Source: SM23-73-3 sp964580215 (GTDB lineage Bacteria > Zixibacteria > MSB-5A5 > SM1-73). Taken from it: 17,264 bases of DNA. The stretch is taken from contig CAZOJT010000057.1 of assembly GCA_964580215.1 (NCBI GenBank), positions 1-17,264 on the forward strand, read 5' to 3'. Below the pieces are notes generated by a model. The model searched no databases. It saw only the letters and a program-made list of their open reading frames with translations, and was not told the origin of the DNA. Below are positions 1 through 7,712 of this stretch, piece by piece (position 1 is the first letter of the stretch; each line of letters starts with the position of its first letter). A program made the translations under genes and the position numbers.

Positions 1-164
1 CCCATTAAGAATGTTTACCTATATGATGGCTACGATTAACGCAACATTATTGGGACTGAGGGGGATTGTAAAAGATTGTTTCTCCCAACATGGCTAAAAA
101 TTTGTCACGTTAAAAAGTTGATAACCATAATTGGGTAACTACCTTGTTCTACAGTTTAGTCTGT
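1..164. other. Left-edge sequence, no assignable gene
   Basis: A short plus-strand frame is open from the window edge to a stop near position 94. It could be the C-terminal tail of a gene that begins outside the window, but the residues match nothing I recognise. The rest, up to the stop codon of the acyltransferase gene, is AT-rich with no clear terminator. Confidence 0.3.
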
Positions 165-1298
165 CTAAATTTTGATCTCATAAATTCTATACTTTTTATA
201 AAGCTTAGCGCCCAGAAGCTTAAGCGCCCGATTCATCAGGGTGTTGTCCTCCAATACCCACGACATCTCAGCCCAGGTGTATCCTCTTTTTACTCCCACA
301 TTATAAGTCTCCACATAAAAGACCGTATCAATTCCTCTTTTTTGAAACTCAGGGACAACCCCCATGGTGATGATGCGAAGGCCATCAATTTTATTTCTTA
401 TTTTGGTATGCCACAGCAGTCTGAAGATTCCGAATGGGAGAAGTTTTCCGTTCAATCTGGCAAGCACCTGATTGAAATCGGGCAAAGCCAGAGAAAAACC
501 GGCTGGCTTGTTGTCCACCTCGGCGATGAAGACCATATGGGGATCCACGATCTGTTTTAAATTCTTTGCCAGGTGATCAAATTCCTCGTCGGTCATGGGG
601 ATAAATCCCCAGTTTTTGCTCCAGGCGGAGTTGTAAATTTGCTTGACTCTTTCCACCTCATTTCTAAACTCTTTCATATTGATATTTCTGATCTTAATGT
701 TCTCTCTTTTTTTAATATTCTCTGCCATCCTCACCACCCTTTCAGGCGTAGGCAAACTTTCATCTATAAAGTGAGCATACAAATCTTTAGCTTTGACCAT
801 GCCATAACTTTCCATAAAATTCAGATAGTATGGGGGATTATATCCCATCATGATGACCGGGCGCGAGTCGAATCCCTCCGCTAAAAATCCCCACTCCTCA
901 TTGGAGGAGAAATTCGCCGGACCCCGCATGATCTCCATTCCCTTGGATTTTAACCAACCCCGAACCATATCTAACATGATCTTAGTAACTTCGAAATCCT
1001 TCACGCACTCAAAGAATCCGAAGAATCCTGCCTTCTCCTGATGGAATTCTACGTGATTATGATTAACTATTCCAGCAATTCTGCCCAGGGTCTGCCCATT
1101 TCTCTTTGCAAGATAGAGAACCACCTCAGCATGTTTGAAAAAAGGGTTTTTCCTTCTGTCCAGAAATTCTTTTCTCTCCACAATCAGAGGAGGCACCCAA
1201 TGAGGATCATTTTTGTAGATTTGCCAGGGGAATTTGATGAATTCCATCAAATCCCTTTTTGACTTCACCTGTGTTACCTTCAGCTCTTTGCTTTGCAT
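165..1298 (-). CDS. GNAT-superfamily N-acyltransferase-like protein
   Basis: This 377-aa protein has the N-terminal signature of a widespread family of uncharacterised acyltransferases (YKNDPHWVPPL, residues about 28-38, followed by KNPFFKHAEV). A GNAT-type acyl-CoA-binding core lies near the C-terminus: an ITMGVVPEFQKRGI stretch at about 310-325 resembles motif A (beta4, pyrophosphate loop, alpha3). It is soluble, with no signal peptide. The codon before the ATG is a stop (TAA), so the start is fixed unless an internal codon is used. No strong ribosome binding site is visible. It lies last in a same-strand run downstream of a serine-palmitoyltransferase-like gene and a membrane protein. Bacterial ceramide synthases described in Caulobacter are also acyltransferases of GNAT type, so an N-acyltransferase role on a long-chain base is possible. 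The substrate cannot be read from the sequence. Confidence 0.8.
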   Translation of the reverse strand: MQSKELKVTQVKSKRDLMEFIKFPWQIYKNDPHWVPPLIVERKEFLDRRKNPFFKHAEVVLYLAKRNGQTLGRIAGIVNHNHVEFHQEKAGFFGFFECVKDFEVTKIMLDMVRGWLKSKGMEIMRGPANFSSNEEWGFLAEGFDSRPVIMMGYNPPYYLNFMESYGMVKAKDLYAHFIDESLPTPERVVRMAENIKKRENIKIRNINMKEFRNEVERVKQIYNSAWSKNWGFIPMTDEEFDHLAKNLKQIVDPHMVFIAEVDNKPAGFSLALPDFNQVLARLNGKLLPFGIFRLLWHTKIRNKIDGLRIITMGVVPEFQKRGIDTVFYVETYNVGVKRGYTWAEMSWVLEDNTLMNRALKLLGAKLYKKYRIYEIKI

Positions 1299-1456
1299 TT
1301 ACATTCACGGGATTATGGGCAGTATGTTTTCCTTTACTGCCGTTCTTGGTCGGTTCGTTGTGAAAGCCAAGGGAAGCCATGAGATACAGGATTGGAAGTT
1401 GAGAAGATAACTTGAATCAGGACTTAATATGACCTGTGCGCCAATAGGACTTGGTG

Positions 1457-2380
1457 CTAAAAAACGAGTTGCATCAAGAGGTAATAAAGGCCAATCATTG
1501 TGAATATCAACACAAGAAAAAAACCACCCATCGCGCCACTGAACTCGGAAATGCGTTTCCTAATTAAACTCCTTAGGCGGTCTTTAATCTCCGAAGCCTG
1601 TTGATCTGAGTTGTTCCATCCAGCCAGTAGATTCTGCAGAGGTCTTTTTTCACTGGATAGGATGAAGCCCAAATACCTGTCAACGAAGCCCTCAAAGTCC
1701 TCTTTGCTTTCTAGCTTATTTAGGACATCTGGATCCTCTCTAACTAACCTACGTGCATGAAGCTGTTGTCTTACATGGATAAACCCAATGCATAGGATTA
1801 ATCCGCAGAAGGCTGTAAAGATTCCAACAGGAAGAACTATCCATCCTTTCTTGCCGTCAGACGTAGGTACCTCCAAGGTCTTATTCACAACAGTAAGGCT
1901 TTTGATCCCCTGTACACGGCTCGTAATCTGCGGCGTTTTTCCTGAGTAGCCAGAAACATACGAGCAAAACTCTATAAAATCCGTTGGGTTCAATAATGGA
2001 AATTTGACTGCAAGCGTGTCAGTATCAATGTCTATTCTGGTTTCCAATAGCTTTGGATCGGTTCTCAGTATCTCGGCTGAAAGAATCTCGGTCCCCCTGC
2101 CAAATACAATCGTGGGAAAATGTTTGACATGTTCCTCGACAATGGGACGGCGTCCCGAGTTGATCAAAACGAAAATAAATTTTGTCAAATCTTGTATTTT
2201 TTTATCCTCATAGCGAATTTCAAGCTTGTCCATGATGGGGTCATTCTCTAATAAGGAAATGGAAGAAACGATCTGGATTTCAAGGCTCTGCTTTGAACGG
2301 AGGGTATCCCACAGAATTGGCGCCCCTATTCCAATAATAGCCACCAAAATACCTAATATGGGAAAGATCGACTTTTTCAT
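1457..2380 (-). CDS. Hypothetical three-helix membrane protein
   Basis: This 307-aa protein is not assigned to a characterised family. Three hydrophobic helices are visible at residues about 5-24, 180-203 and 283-306. Positive residues at the N-terminus (MKKS) and after helix 2 (HVRQQLHARR) suggest the N-terminus and the 204-280 region are cytoplasmic. Residues about 25-178 would then lie outside the membrane. That outer segment is rich in alternating beta-type hydrophobics, with phrases such as INSGRRPI and LNPTDFIEF that recall a small beta-sandwich. The start ATG has no strong Shine-Dalgarno sequence. About 130 bp separate it from the upstream PLP-enzyme gene on the same strand, so cotranscription is possible but not shown. 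Confidence 0.75.
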   Translation of the reverse strand: MKKSIFPILGILVAIIGIGAPILWDTLRSKQSLEIQIVSSISLLENDPIMDKLEIRYEDKKIQDLTKFIFVLINSGRRPIVEEHVKHFPTIVFGRGTEILSAEILRTDPKLLETRIDIDTDTLAVKFPLLNPTDFIEFCSYVSGYSGKTPQITSRVQGIKSLTVVNKTLEVPTSDGKKGWIVLPVGIFTAFCGLILCIGFIHVRQQLHARRLVREDPDVLNKLESKEDFEGFVDRYLGFILSSEKRPLQNLLAGWNNSDQQASEIKDRLRSLIRKRISEFSGAMGGFFLVLIFTMIGLYYLLMQLVF

Positions 2381-2511
2381 CTTGACACTCTATACTCTAG
2401 ACGGGTGTTCCGTGGCTGGTCTCAAGACACAGAATTCGTGCAGGATTCACCGTCTGTTTGTCGCTATTCATGAACAACACCAACAGGAAGCAAGGGGAAT
2501 TCTTTTGAATT

Positions 2512-3693
2512 CTAAATCACCCCCATCTTTTTCCCCACCTTTTCAAAGACCTCTAAAACTTTATCCAATTGTTCGTCGGTATGGGTGGCGGTGTAGCTGG
2601 TGCGGAGAAGCTGTGAGCCGGGAGCGACGGCGGGGCTGATTATGGGATTGACAAAGATGCCTTCATCCGAGAGCATCCTCCAGAAGCCAAACGTCTTCAT
2701 GTTATCACCGATATATATGGGTATGATGGGGGTCTGGGTGCTTCCAATGTCAAATCCTAGAGATTTAAACTCTTTATGCATTCTTCGGGTGATCTTCCAC
2801 AGTCTTTTTCTTCTTTCTGGCTCGTTTTCGATGATATCTAAAGCCGCCAGGCAAGCTGCCACCGCGGCAGGTGGCGGGCTGGCGGAGAAGATCAGGGCGC
2901 GGGAGAAGTGCTTTATGTAATTGATCACTCTTTCGCTGGCAACAATAAAACCACCTAACGAGGCGAACGATTTGGAAAAGGTGCCCATCACCACGTCCAC
3001 CTCATCATTTAAGCCGAAATGCTCGGCGGTGCCACGACCGTGCTCCCCCAAAACCCCAATGGAATGGGCATCATCCACCATCACCCGGGTATTGTGCTTT
3101 TTGGCTAACTTTGTGATTTCTGGCAGATCGGCTATATCCCCCTCCATGCTGAACACTCCATCCACTGCTATCAGCTTTCCCGCACTGTTGCCGCAATTGC
3201 TTAAAACGCGCTCCAGATCAGCCATGTCATTGTGTTTGAATTTCACCACAGTTCCAAAGGAAAGTCGGCAGGCATCTACTATGCTGGCATGAACTGATCT
3301 GTCGATGACCACATAGTCTTTACGGTTCACCAGGGTGGCAATGGTTCCCAGATTGGTCTGGAAGCCGGTGGAAAAGACTAAGGCGGCTTCTTTTTTCATG
3401 AACTTAGCCAACCTTGCTTCCAACTCTTCATGCAACTCCAGAGTTCCATTTAAGAATCTGGACCCGGTACAGCCTGAGCCAAACTTTTTCACCGCCTGTA
3501 TAGCGGCTTCGTTCACCTTAGGATGTGAAGTCAAACCCAAATAGTTATTGGAGCCGATCATGATCATCTTCTTTCCTTCTATGATCACCTCGGTATCCTG
3601 ACCGGAGGAGATGGCGCGGAAATAAGGATAGACTCCCAACTTTTTCACTTCATCGGCTTCAGTGAAATCTCTGCATTTTTCAAATATGTCCAT
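2512..3693 (-). CDS. spt: Serine palmitoyltransferase-like alpha-oxoamine synthase
   Basis: This 393-aa protein is a fold-type I PLP enzyme of the alpha-oxoamine synthase family (with KBL, BioF and HemA). Such enzymes condense an amino acid with an acyl-CoA and release CO2. The Schiff-base lysine is K241 in GTFSKSFASLGG. The histidine stacking on PLP is H135 (SVHASIVD), and the PLP-nitrogen aspartate is in MVDDAHSIG (about 207). From memory, GSGCTGSRFLNGTLELH, KHNDMADLE and VDGVFSMEGD align closely with the Bacteroides serine palmitoyltransferase, and the length is normal. I therefore prefer serine palmitoyltransferase, first step of sphingolipid synthesis, over glycine C-acetyltransferase or 8-amino-7-oxononanoate synthase. 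Substrate choice still needs biochemical proof. A purine-rich GAGAG element lies just before the ATG. No bio or threonine-degradation gene is adjacent. Confidence 0.82.
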   Translation of the reverse strand: MDIFEKCRDFTEADEVKKLGVYPYFRAISSGQDTEVIIEGKKMIMIGSNNYLGLTSHPKVNEAAIQAVKKFGSGCTGSRFLNGTLELHEELEARLAKFMKKEAALVFSTGFQTNLGTIATLVNRKDYVVIDRSVHASIVDACRLSFGTVVKFKHNDMADLERVLSNCGNSAGKLIAVDGVFSMEGDIADLPEITKLAKKHNTRVMVDDAHSIGVLGEHGRGTAEHFGLNDEVDVVMGTFSKSFASLGGFIVASERVINYIKHFSRALIFSASPPPAAVAACLAALDIIENEPERRKRLWKITRRMHKEFKSLGFDIGSTQTPIIPIYIGDNMKTFGFWRMLSDEGIFVNPIISPAVAPGSQLLRTSYTATHTDEQLDKVLEVFEKVGKKMGVI

Positions 3694-3891
3694 TTTCTCT
3701 CAGAATTGTGCTCTGTCAATTTTTTAAGGATTTGCAGTTTACCTTTTTGTCAAAGCCAAAATGTATCTCTTGCGATTATTCTGGCATTCTATCTTAAAAA
3801 AATACCGCCCAATTGTCAAGGAAAAAAGGTGACAGATTTTGCAGACGAGGATATGCTCTTCCCGTGATTTCCGATGTCATGGATCCTTAAG

Positions 3892-4884
3892 CTATTCCTC
3901 TTTCTTGTGAACAGTCAAGAGATCCACTCTGAAATCATCCAAAAATTGTGAGATGTTTTCAGCTTGCCTGTCCTCGTAGCGTTTCTGGAAAAGTTTAGCA
4001 AAAAAAGTGGCACCAGAAGGAATCTCCTTTTCCGAGATGCCGCAATATGTGCCGTCGGAAATGTGGGCAATCTTCATTCCCAACTTGCTCCCGCCGAAAA
4101 GCCCACCACTTTTGGTTTTACCATGGGCAGGATTTATCACCAGGATGGGTATCTTCTTTCTTCTAAAATCTTTGGAAATCTTTAGTGTCTTTTGGTAGGC
4201 AGGTTCTTCCAACAGATCGGCATACTTATGAGTTAGTGGCTCAGGAAAACAGTCACTTAAAAGAACGGCAAAGGGTATGAAGTTAGGGGATCTTCTTTTC
4301 TCCTGTTTAAACACTTCCAGGGCTTTTTTGAGCCCATCTGCCAAGGGGGTGAAACCTGACGGAGAAAGACGGGTCAAATTCCCCAGGGTTACTCTCAGGT
4401 TGTTAGTAGGGTGATTCATGATCCGAGCAGATTTTTTTTGAAAAGCGATCAAACCTAAACGGTCCCTGTTTCTATAAGCGTCGCGGTACACAATGGAAAG
4501 AGCTTTGGAGATGGCGGGAAGGAAGTGATAGGTGGAATAACTGGCATCGGTGATCAGAACCAGAGTAACCGAACTTCTTCCGTGTCTGACCCAAACTCTA
4601 AGGTCGGAAGCTTCCAATTTGACTTTCGGCTTTTTTTCGCCTTTTCCGCGATTCACCAAAGCCGTAATTATGCTGGGAACAAGGGCGATATTCTCCTGGG
4701 GTATGGTCTTTGGTTTCTGATAGCCGGTGGGTCGCCCCCGGGTGGAGGTGGTAAGGCTTGCCGCTCGTTTACCCACAAACTGCCGCAGTTTTCGAGGAGG
4801 AGCCTTCTTAGAAAGTTTAATCTTCCATCGTTCAAAATAGGAGGTCAGCTTATGCAGTGCCTGTTGGGGATTAATCAACGGCAC
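3892..4884 (-). CDS. VWA-domain chelatase D-like C-terminal half
   Basis: This reading frame corresponds to the linker and VWA domain of magnesium-chelatase medium (D) subunits. A basic region (TRGRPTGYQKP, about 48-58) precedes the VWA domain, as in BchD/ChlD. The MIDAS motif is present: DASYS at 113-117, T179 and D183 in SGFTPLADG, and D210 in LLSDCF. An AAA+ domain, normally N-terminal in D subunits, is absent here but is encoded immediately upstream. The first usual start in this frame is GTG at 4884, without a proper Shine-Dalgarno sequence. The frame is open further back to 4968, overlapping the upstream gene at its A9 run, so translation probably arises by -1 frameshifting. In the cell it would partner the AAA+ ring in ATP-driven metal insertion into a tetrapyrrole, or another VWA-AAA+ remodelling task. 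Confidence 0.82.
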   Translation of the reverse strand: MPLINPQQALHKLTSYFERWKIKLSKKAPPRKLRQFVGKRAASLTTSTRGRPTGYQKPKTIPQENIALVPSIITALVNRGKGEKKPKVKLEASDLRVWVRHGRSSVTLVLITDASYSTYHFLPAISKALSIVYRDAYRNRDRLGLIAFQKKSARIMNHPTNNLRVTLGNLTRLSPSGFTPLADGLKKALEVFKQEKRRSPNFIPFAVLLSDCFPEPLTHKYADLLEEPAYQKTLKISKDFRRKKIPILVINPAHGKTKSGGLFGGSKLGMKIAHISDGTYCGISEKEIPSGATFFAKLFQKRYEDRQAENISQFLDDFRVDLLTVHKKEE

Positions 4885-4940
4885 CCTGGCGACAAGCTGT
4901 TTTAAAGAGGGCTTTGGAAGAGATTCTTCACTGGTTGGGG

Positions 4941-6083
4941 TTATGAGTTTTTTTTTACTTTGGTCTCTTTACCAGGTTCGGGGATACCTTCGCCCTTGGG
5001 TATGGAGACTTGAGCACCGACTTTTTCCTTCCATAGAGATCCCCATTTTCGGGAACTTTCCTCAAAGGCATCTTCAATCTCTTTTTCGACGGGTGGAGGC
5101 TCAAGGCCACCTTCGCGGGTGCGATGGGAAAGTGTTAGAAACGCAGACTTCAAAAGGTCACCTTCTTTGACTAAGGTTCTGTTATCCAAAGCGGCTGCCG
5201 CACAGGCGGTTTTGGTAATCACGATGTCAGGGCGTTGTCCGTCTACCTTTAGTTTAGCGCAAATGGAAGCCGCAATATGGTAAATTTCCTCCCGAACTTC
5301 AACTTTAGGAAGAAGAGCTTGGGCGTTTGCTATTTTCTTTTTTAGCTTTTCCGCCGTGTCACCGAACCGGTTCTTAAAGCCTATAGGGTCTTTTTCAAAA
5401 AGGAGGTTGTTTTTGATTATCTGAACTCTTGCCTCCTCGTCGTTGACCGTTTTAATCAGACTGGAGAGAGGAAATCTGTCCAGAATCTGCGGACGAAGTT
5501 CCCCTTCCTCGGGATTCATACTTCCCACAAATACAAAGCGGGTCGGATGGGTGATGGAAAATCCCTCCCGCTCAATGGTGTTCCATCCCATGGCAGTGAC
5601 GTCCAAAAGATCGTCGGTCACGTGATCGGGCAACAGATTGATCTCGTCTACATACAAGATATTTTGATTGGCCTGAGCTAACAATCCGGGTTGCAATGCC
5701 TTTTCGCCATCTTTTAAGATTCTCTGCACGTCAATGGAGCCGATCAATCTATCCTCAGTAATGCTTAAAGGAAGGTTGATCACTTCCATTTTTGATTCCT
5801 TTTTGGGAACGTCCTCTGCTTTTTCAAATCTTGATCTGCATGATTCGCACCGGTTGGCCGGGTCTTGAAAAGAGCATCTGAAGGGACAGTCGGCAACCAC
5901 CTCCACCGGTGGCAGGATGTCGGCGAGAGCATAAACCGCCGTGCTTTTGCCTGTACCTTTGACGCCTCTGATCAAGAGCCCCCCAATTCGTGGATTCACC
6001 ACGTTCAAGAGTAGACCTAACTTGAGATCATCTTGCCCCACGATGGCACCGAAAGGTAATGTGAAACTTCCCCGTTTTGACAC
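4941..6083 (-). CDS. Magnesium-chelatase-like AAA+ ATPase (I-type subunit)
   Basis: This 380-aa AAA+ ATPase belongs to the ChlI/BchI/CobN-associated chelatase clade. Visible elements are Walker A GVKGTGKST (40-48), Walker B ILYVDEINLL (142-151), sensor 1 GSMNPEEGELRPQ (187-199) and the arginine of LDRF (203). A cysteine set C66, C70, C79 and C82 is typical of this clade's insert. The C-terminus ends in a Pro/Glu/Lys-rich segment (IPEPGKETKVKK) that resembles the linker of D subunits more than the end of an I subunit. The start is GTG at 6083, preceded by AAGAGGA at suitable spacing. No chlorophyll or cobalamin genes are nearby, so the chelated metal is unknown; cobalt for B12, or a non-chelatase MoxR-like role, are alternatives. 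It is probably the frame-0 product of a gene that also yields an I-D fusion. Confidence 0.85.
   Translation of the reverse strand: MSKRGSFTLPFGAIVGQDDLKLGLLLNVVNPRIGGLLIRGVKGTGKSTAVYALADILPPVEVVADCPFRCSFQDPANRCESCRSRFEKAEDVPKKESKMEVINLPLSITEDRLIGSIDVQRILKDGEKALQPGLLAQANQNILYVDEINLLPDHVTDDLLDVTAMGWNTIEREGFSITHPTRFVFVGSMNPEEGELRPQILDRFPLSSLIKTVNDEEARVQIIKNNLLFEKDPIGFKNRFGDTAEKLKKKIANAQALLPKVEVREEIYHIAASICAKLKVDGQRPDIVITKTACAAAALDNRTLVKEGDLLKSAFLTLSHRTREGGLEPPPVEKEIEDAFEESSRKWGSLWKEKVGAQVSIPKGEGIPEPGKETKVKKNS
4948..4958 (-). promoter_or_regulatory. Candidate -1 frameshift slippery site (A9)
   Basis: On the minus strand the last codons of the AAA+ gene read GTA AAA AAA AAC TCA TAA. This contains an A_AAA_AAA heptamer inside a run of nine A. 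Slipping back one base after the second AAA continues as AAA CTC ATA ACC and enters the VWA frame with no intervening stop. The frame-0 stop lies only six bases beyond the run. A small hairpin (GAAGA-ATC-TCTTC) follows about 20 bases downstream. No strong upstream Shine-Dalgarno stimulator is visible. Transcriptional slippage on A9 would give the same product. Confidence 0.65.
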
Positions 6084-6167
6084 GTTTCGTTCCTCTTAGC
6101 GAATTCCATACTTGGTAACGTTCTGAGATAAGTTTACAGCTTGCGTGAATGAAAGTCAACAGAATTC

Positions 6168-6181
6168 TGGGTAGTGTCCTA
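6168..6181 (+). repeat. Left terminal inverted repeat
   Basis: The sequence TGGGTAGTGTCCTA is repeated in inverse orientation at 7699-7712. The TAGTGTC portion (6172-6178) can also pair with GACACTA at 6194-6200, giving a 7-bp stem at this end only. Confidence 0.75.
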
Positions 6182-6255
6182 ATTTGAAGAAACGACACTA
6201 TTTGAATCAGCCTGCTCAAAAGTGCATTATTTAGTAAGAATTTAACAATTTTTTA

Positions 6256-6284
6256 TTGACAACACTCTGGGATACACGTATTTT
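6256..6284 (+). promoter_or_regulatory. Sigma-70-type promoter for the proteasome-like gene
   Basis: A perfect -35 box TTGACA (6256-6261) is separated by 17 bp from TATTTT (6279-6284). This is about 80 bp upstream of the ATG at 6365 and inside the left repeat, so the passenger gene carries its own promoter. The same box pair (TTGACA, 17 bp, TATTTT) recurs upstream of the cyclophilin gene. Confidence 0.5.
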
Positions 6285-6364
6285 AAGATAGGAAGTGGGA
6301 CATAGTTGAAGTAGAGAGCAGCGCACAATTTACAAGTCAAAACTAAATAGGTGAATGGCGAGAG

Positions 6365-7177
6365 ATGACTATTTGTCTTGGAGCAATTTGTCAAGATTAT
6401 AAGACTATCGTAGTTGCCGCTGACCGGCTGATAACTTCATACTATCCTCCAATAGAATTCGAGCATGGGACTCCTAAAATAGAAAATATTACAAACTCTT
6501 TTGTCGCCCTTACTGCAGGTTCAGCCACAGAGCATACAGAGTTATTCCAAATGACAAAAAGTAGAGTCTTTGGTAAAGCTTCCCCCCAAGTTCAAGATAT
6601 AATCAACGCAGTCAAAGATAGTTTTGTAGGATTACGTATGAAAGGAGCGGAAGAGAAATATTTCAAACCAAAGGGGCTGACTATTGAAGAATATTATAAA
6701 AATATCAGATTATTACCAGTTGAATTGGCGATAACGTACGACCGCATCCTCGAAAAGGCAAGCCTCAATATTGATATTTTGATTGCTGGAATAGACTCGA
6801 CGGGTGCACATATTTATCAAATATCAGATCCTGGTATATCCGACTGTTTTGATGCTATTGGTTATGGAGCGATAGGCTCTGGATATTTACACGCCGCACA
6901 AAATTTCATCTTTAACAATTATTTGCCGATATACTCATTAGAGGGGTGTCTGTATGTGGTTTATGAAAGCAAACGTGTATCAGAAAAATCACCAGGTGTA
7001 GGCGAGGCAACCGATATGGCAATAATAACCAAAAATTCAACAAGAACAGTCGACGACAAAATCATGAAAGTGCTGTGTGATCTTTACACGAAAAAAATGA
7101 ATGAACGGAAACCTATTTTAGACGAAGCCGAACAAGCCCTAAAAGAAGTCCTCACCGAAGGGGATTCCGATGCCTAA
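6365..7177 (+). CDS. Proteasome-beta-like Ntn hydrolase
   Basis: This 270-aa protein starts MTICLGAI. Removal of Met would expose Thr as the N-terminal nucleophile, as in HslV and proteasome beta subunits. Counting that Thr as 1, D19 in VVAADR corresponds to the conserved Asp17, and K37 in TPKIENI corresponds to Lys33. The phrase FVALTAGSATEHTELF matches the strand-turn-helix around the proteasome AGSAAD motif. It is longer than HslV (about 175 aa) and has no propeptide, which fits the scattered orphan bacterial Ntn hydrolases more than HslV or true 20S subunits. The C-terminus (EAEQALKEVL) is helical. No ATPase partner is nearby. The gene has its own promoter, overlaps the next gene by 8 bp, and lies in the inverted-repeat-bounded segment. 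Protease activity is inferred, not shown. Confidence 0.7.
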   Translation: MTICLGAICQDYKTIVVAADRLITSYYPPIEFEHGTPKIENITNSFVALTAGSATEHTELFQMTKSRVFGKASPQVQDIINAVKDSFVGLRMKGAEEKYFKPKGLTIEEYYKNIRLLPVELAITYDRILEKASLNIDILIAGIDSTGAHIYQISDPGISDCFDAIGYGAIGSGYLHAAQNFIFNNYLPIYSLEGCLYVVYESKRVSEKSPGVGEATDMAIITKNSTRTVDDKIMKVLCDLYTKKMNERKPILDEAEQALKEVLTEGDSDA

Positions 7178-7349
7178 AACTACTGAAGAAAATAAGAAAG
7201 CAGTAAGAGAGGAAAAACGATTTGGAATAATGGATCACCATACGGCTGAAGCATTAAGGGAGTTAGCTATAGAAAAATATTTGATAATCGCCGAAGAAAC
7301 AGATAGACTTCTAAAAAAGCGGAAATCTCCCAGAAAGCTTCAGTTGTAG
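7170..7349 (+). CDS. Small protein overlapping the proteasome-like gene
   Basis: A 59-codon frame begins with ATG inside the final codons of the proteasome-like gene (8-bp overlap, ATG at 7170, upstream stop at 7175-7177). It ends at TAG 7347-7349. The product begins MPKTTEENKKAVREEKRFG and ends in a basic tail (KKRKSPRKLQL). It is strongly charged, with a central probable helix (TAEALRELAIEKYLIIAEETDRLL). The overlap suggests translational coupling, so it may be a partner, inhibitor or adaptor of the Ntn hydrolase. I recognise no family. Its support is the coupling and the protein-like composition only. Confidence 0.55.
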   Translation: MPKTTEENKKAVREEKRFGIMDHHTAEALRELAIEKYLIIAEETDRLLKKRKSPRKLQL

Positions 7350-7396
7350 CTAAAAATCCGCTACGCCAATTCTATCCAGTCTAATCTGTGCTGTTT

Positions 7397-7693
7397 TTAT
7401 ACTTTGCCGCTCATTAACAATTCCTTCCAATCCCAAATGTGATCCGTTATACCCGCAAACATAGCGGGGGTCATTCTAAGATTTTGGTGTATACACATTA
7501 AGTTATAGTAAAAGAAGTGCAAGTCAAGAGCACATTTCAGATTTTTCAGCTTTTTTGAAAAGGCGTTAGTTAGTCGGGTAAACCTTCGCATCTGCATACG
7601 CATGGTAAGATTTTGTCTTTTCACAAAAGAAGTAGAAATGTGCTCAGGGTTGGGTTTTCCGGTGATCGGCTTTCGGGGATGTGCCCAGATGGA
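7397..7693 (-). pseudogene. IS1-type transposase, 3' remnant
   Basis: Only the C-terminal part survives. The frame reads through NPEHISTSFVKRQNLTMRM and RRFTRLTNAFSKKLKN to HFFYYNLMCIHQNLRMTPAM and GITDHIW, a pattern characteristic of IS1-like DDE transposases (HISTSFVERQNLTMRM... TPAM.AGITDHIW). The frame stays open upstream to about 7693, five bases short of the right inverted repeat, with no N-terminal zinc-finger or HTH domain and no first catalytic aspartate. The GTG at 7622-7624 is just an internal valine. The element is therefore inactive on its own. Confidence 0.8.
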
Positions 7694-7698
7694 AAAAA

Positions 7699-7712
7699 TA
7701 GGACACTACCCA
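7699..7712 (-). repeat. Right terminal inverted repeat
   Basis: This is a perfect inverse copy of the repeat at 6168-6181. It lies immediately upstream of the truncated transposase frame. The 110 bp from here to the methyltransferase stop codon contains GATGA/TCATC-type imperfect palindromes but no gene. Confidence 0.75.

Larger units (their letters stand above)
6168..7712. mobile_element. Inverted-repeat-bounded segment with transposase remnant
   Basis: Perfect 14-bp inverted repeats (TGGGTAGTGTCCTA) sit at 6168-6181 and, on the minus strand, at 7699-7712. Between them lie a proteasome-like gene, a 59-codon overlapping gene and a truncated transposase on the opposite strand. The transposase frame runs almost into the right repeat, so the right end looks like a genuine IS end with the 5' part of its gene deleted. 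The interior is visibly more AT-rich than its neighbours. I see no convincing target duplication: the left flank ends in AGAATTC and the right begins ATTTTGAC. It is therefore either an old element that acquired passenger genes, or the ends of two related copies. Confidence 0.55.

Noticed and set aside
144..560. Plus-strand 138-codon open frame
   Set aside because: It lies antisense inside the acyltransferase gene, whose protein matches a known family; the plus frame does not resemble any protein.
2226..2639. Plus-strand 137-codon open frame spanning two minus-strand genes
   Set aside because: It overlaps two well-supported genes on the other strand, has no ribosome site, and its product is low in protein character.
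3694..3891. Terminator or riboswitch between the chelatase D-like and PLP-enzyme genes
   Set aside because: I found no hairpin with a T-tract and no recognisable riboswitch core. A TTGACA near 3715 on the minus strand is too close to the start codon to serve as the -35 box for that gene.
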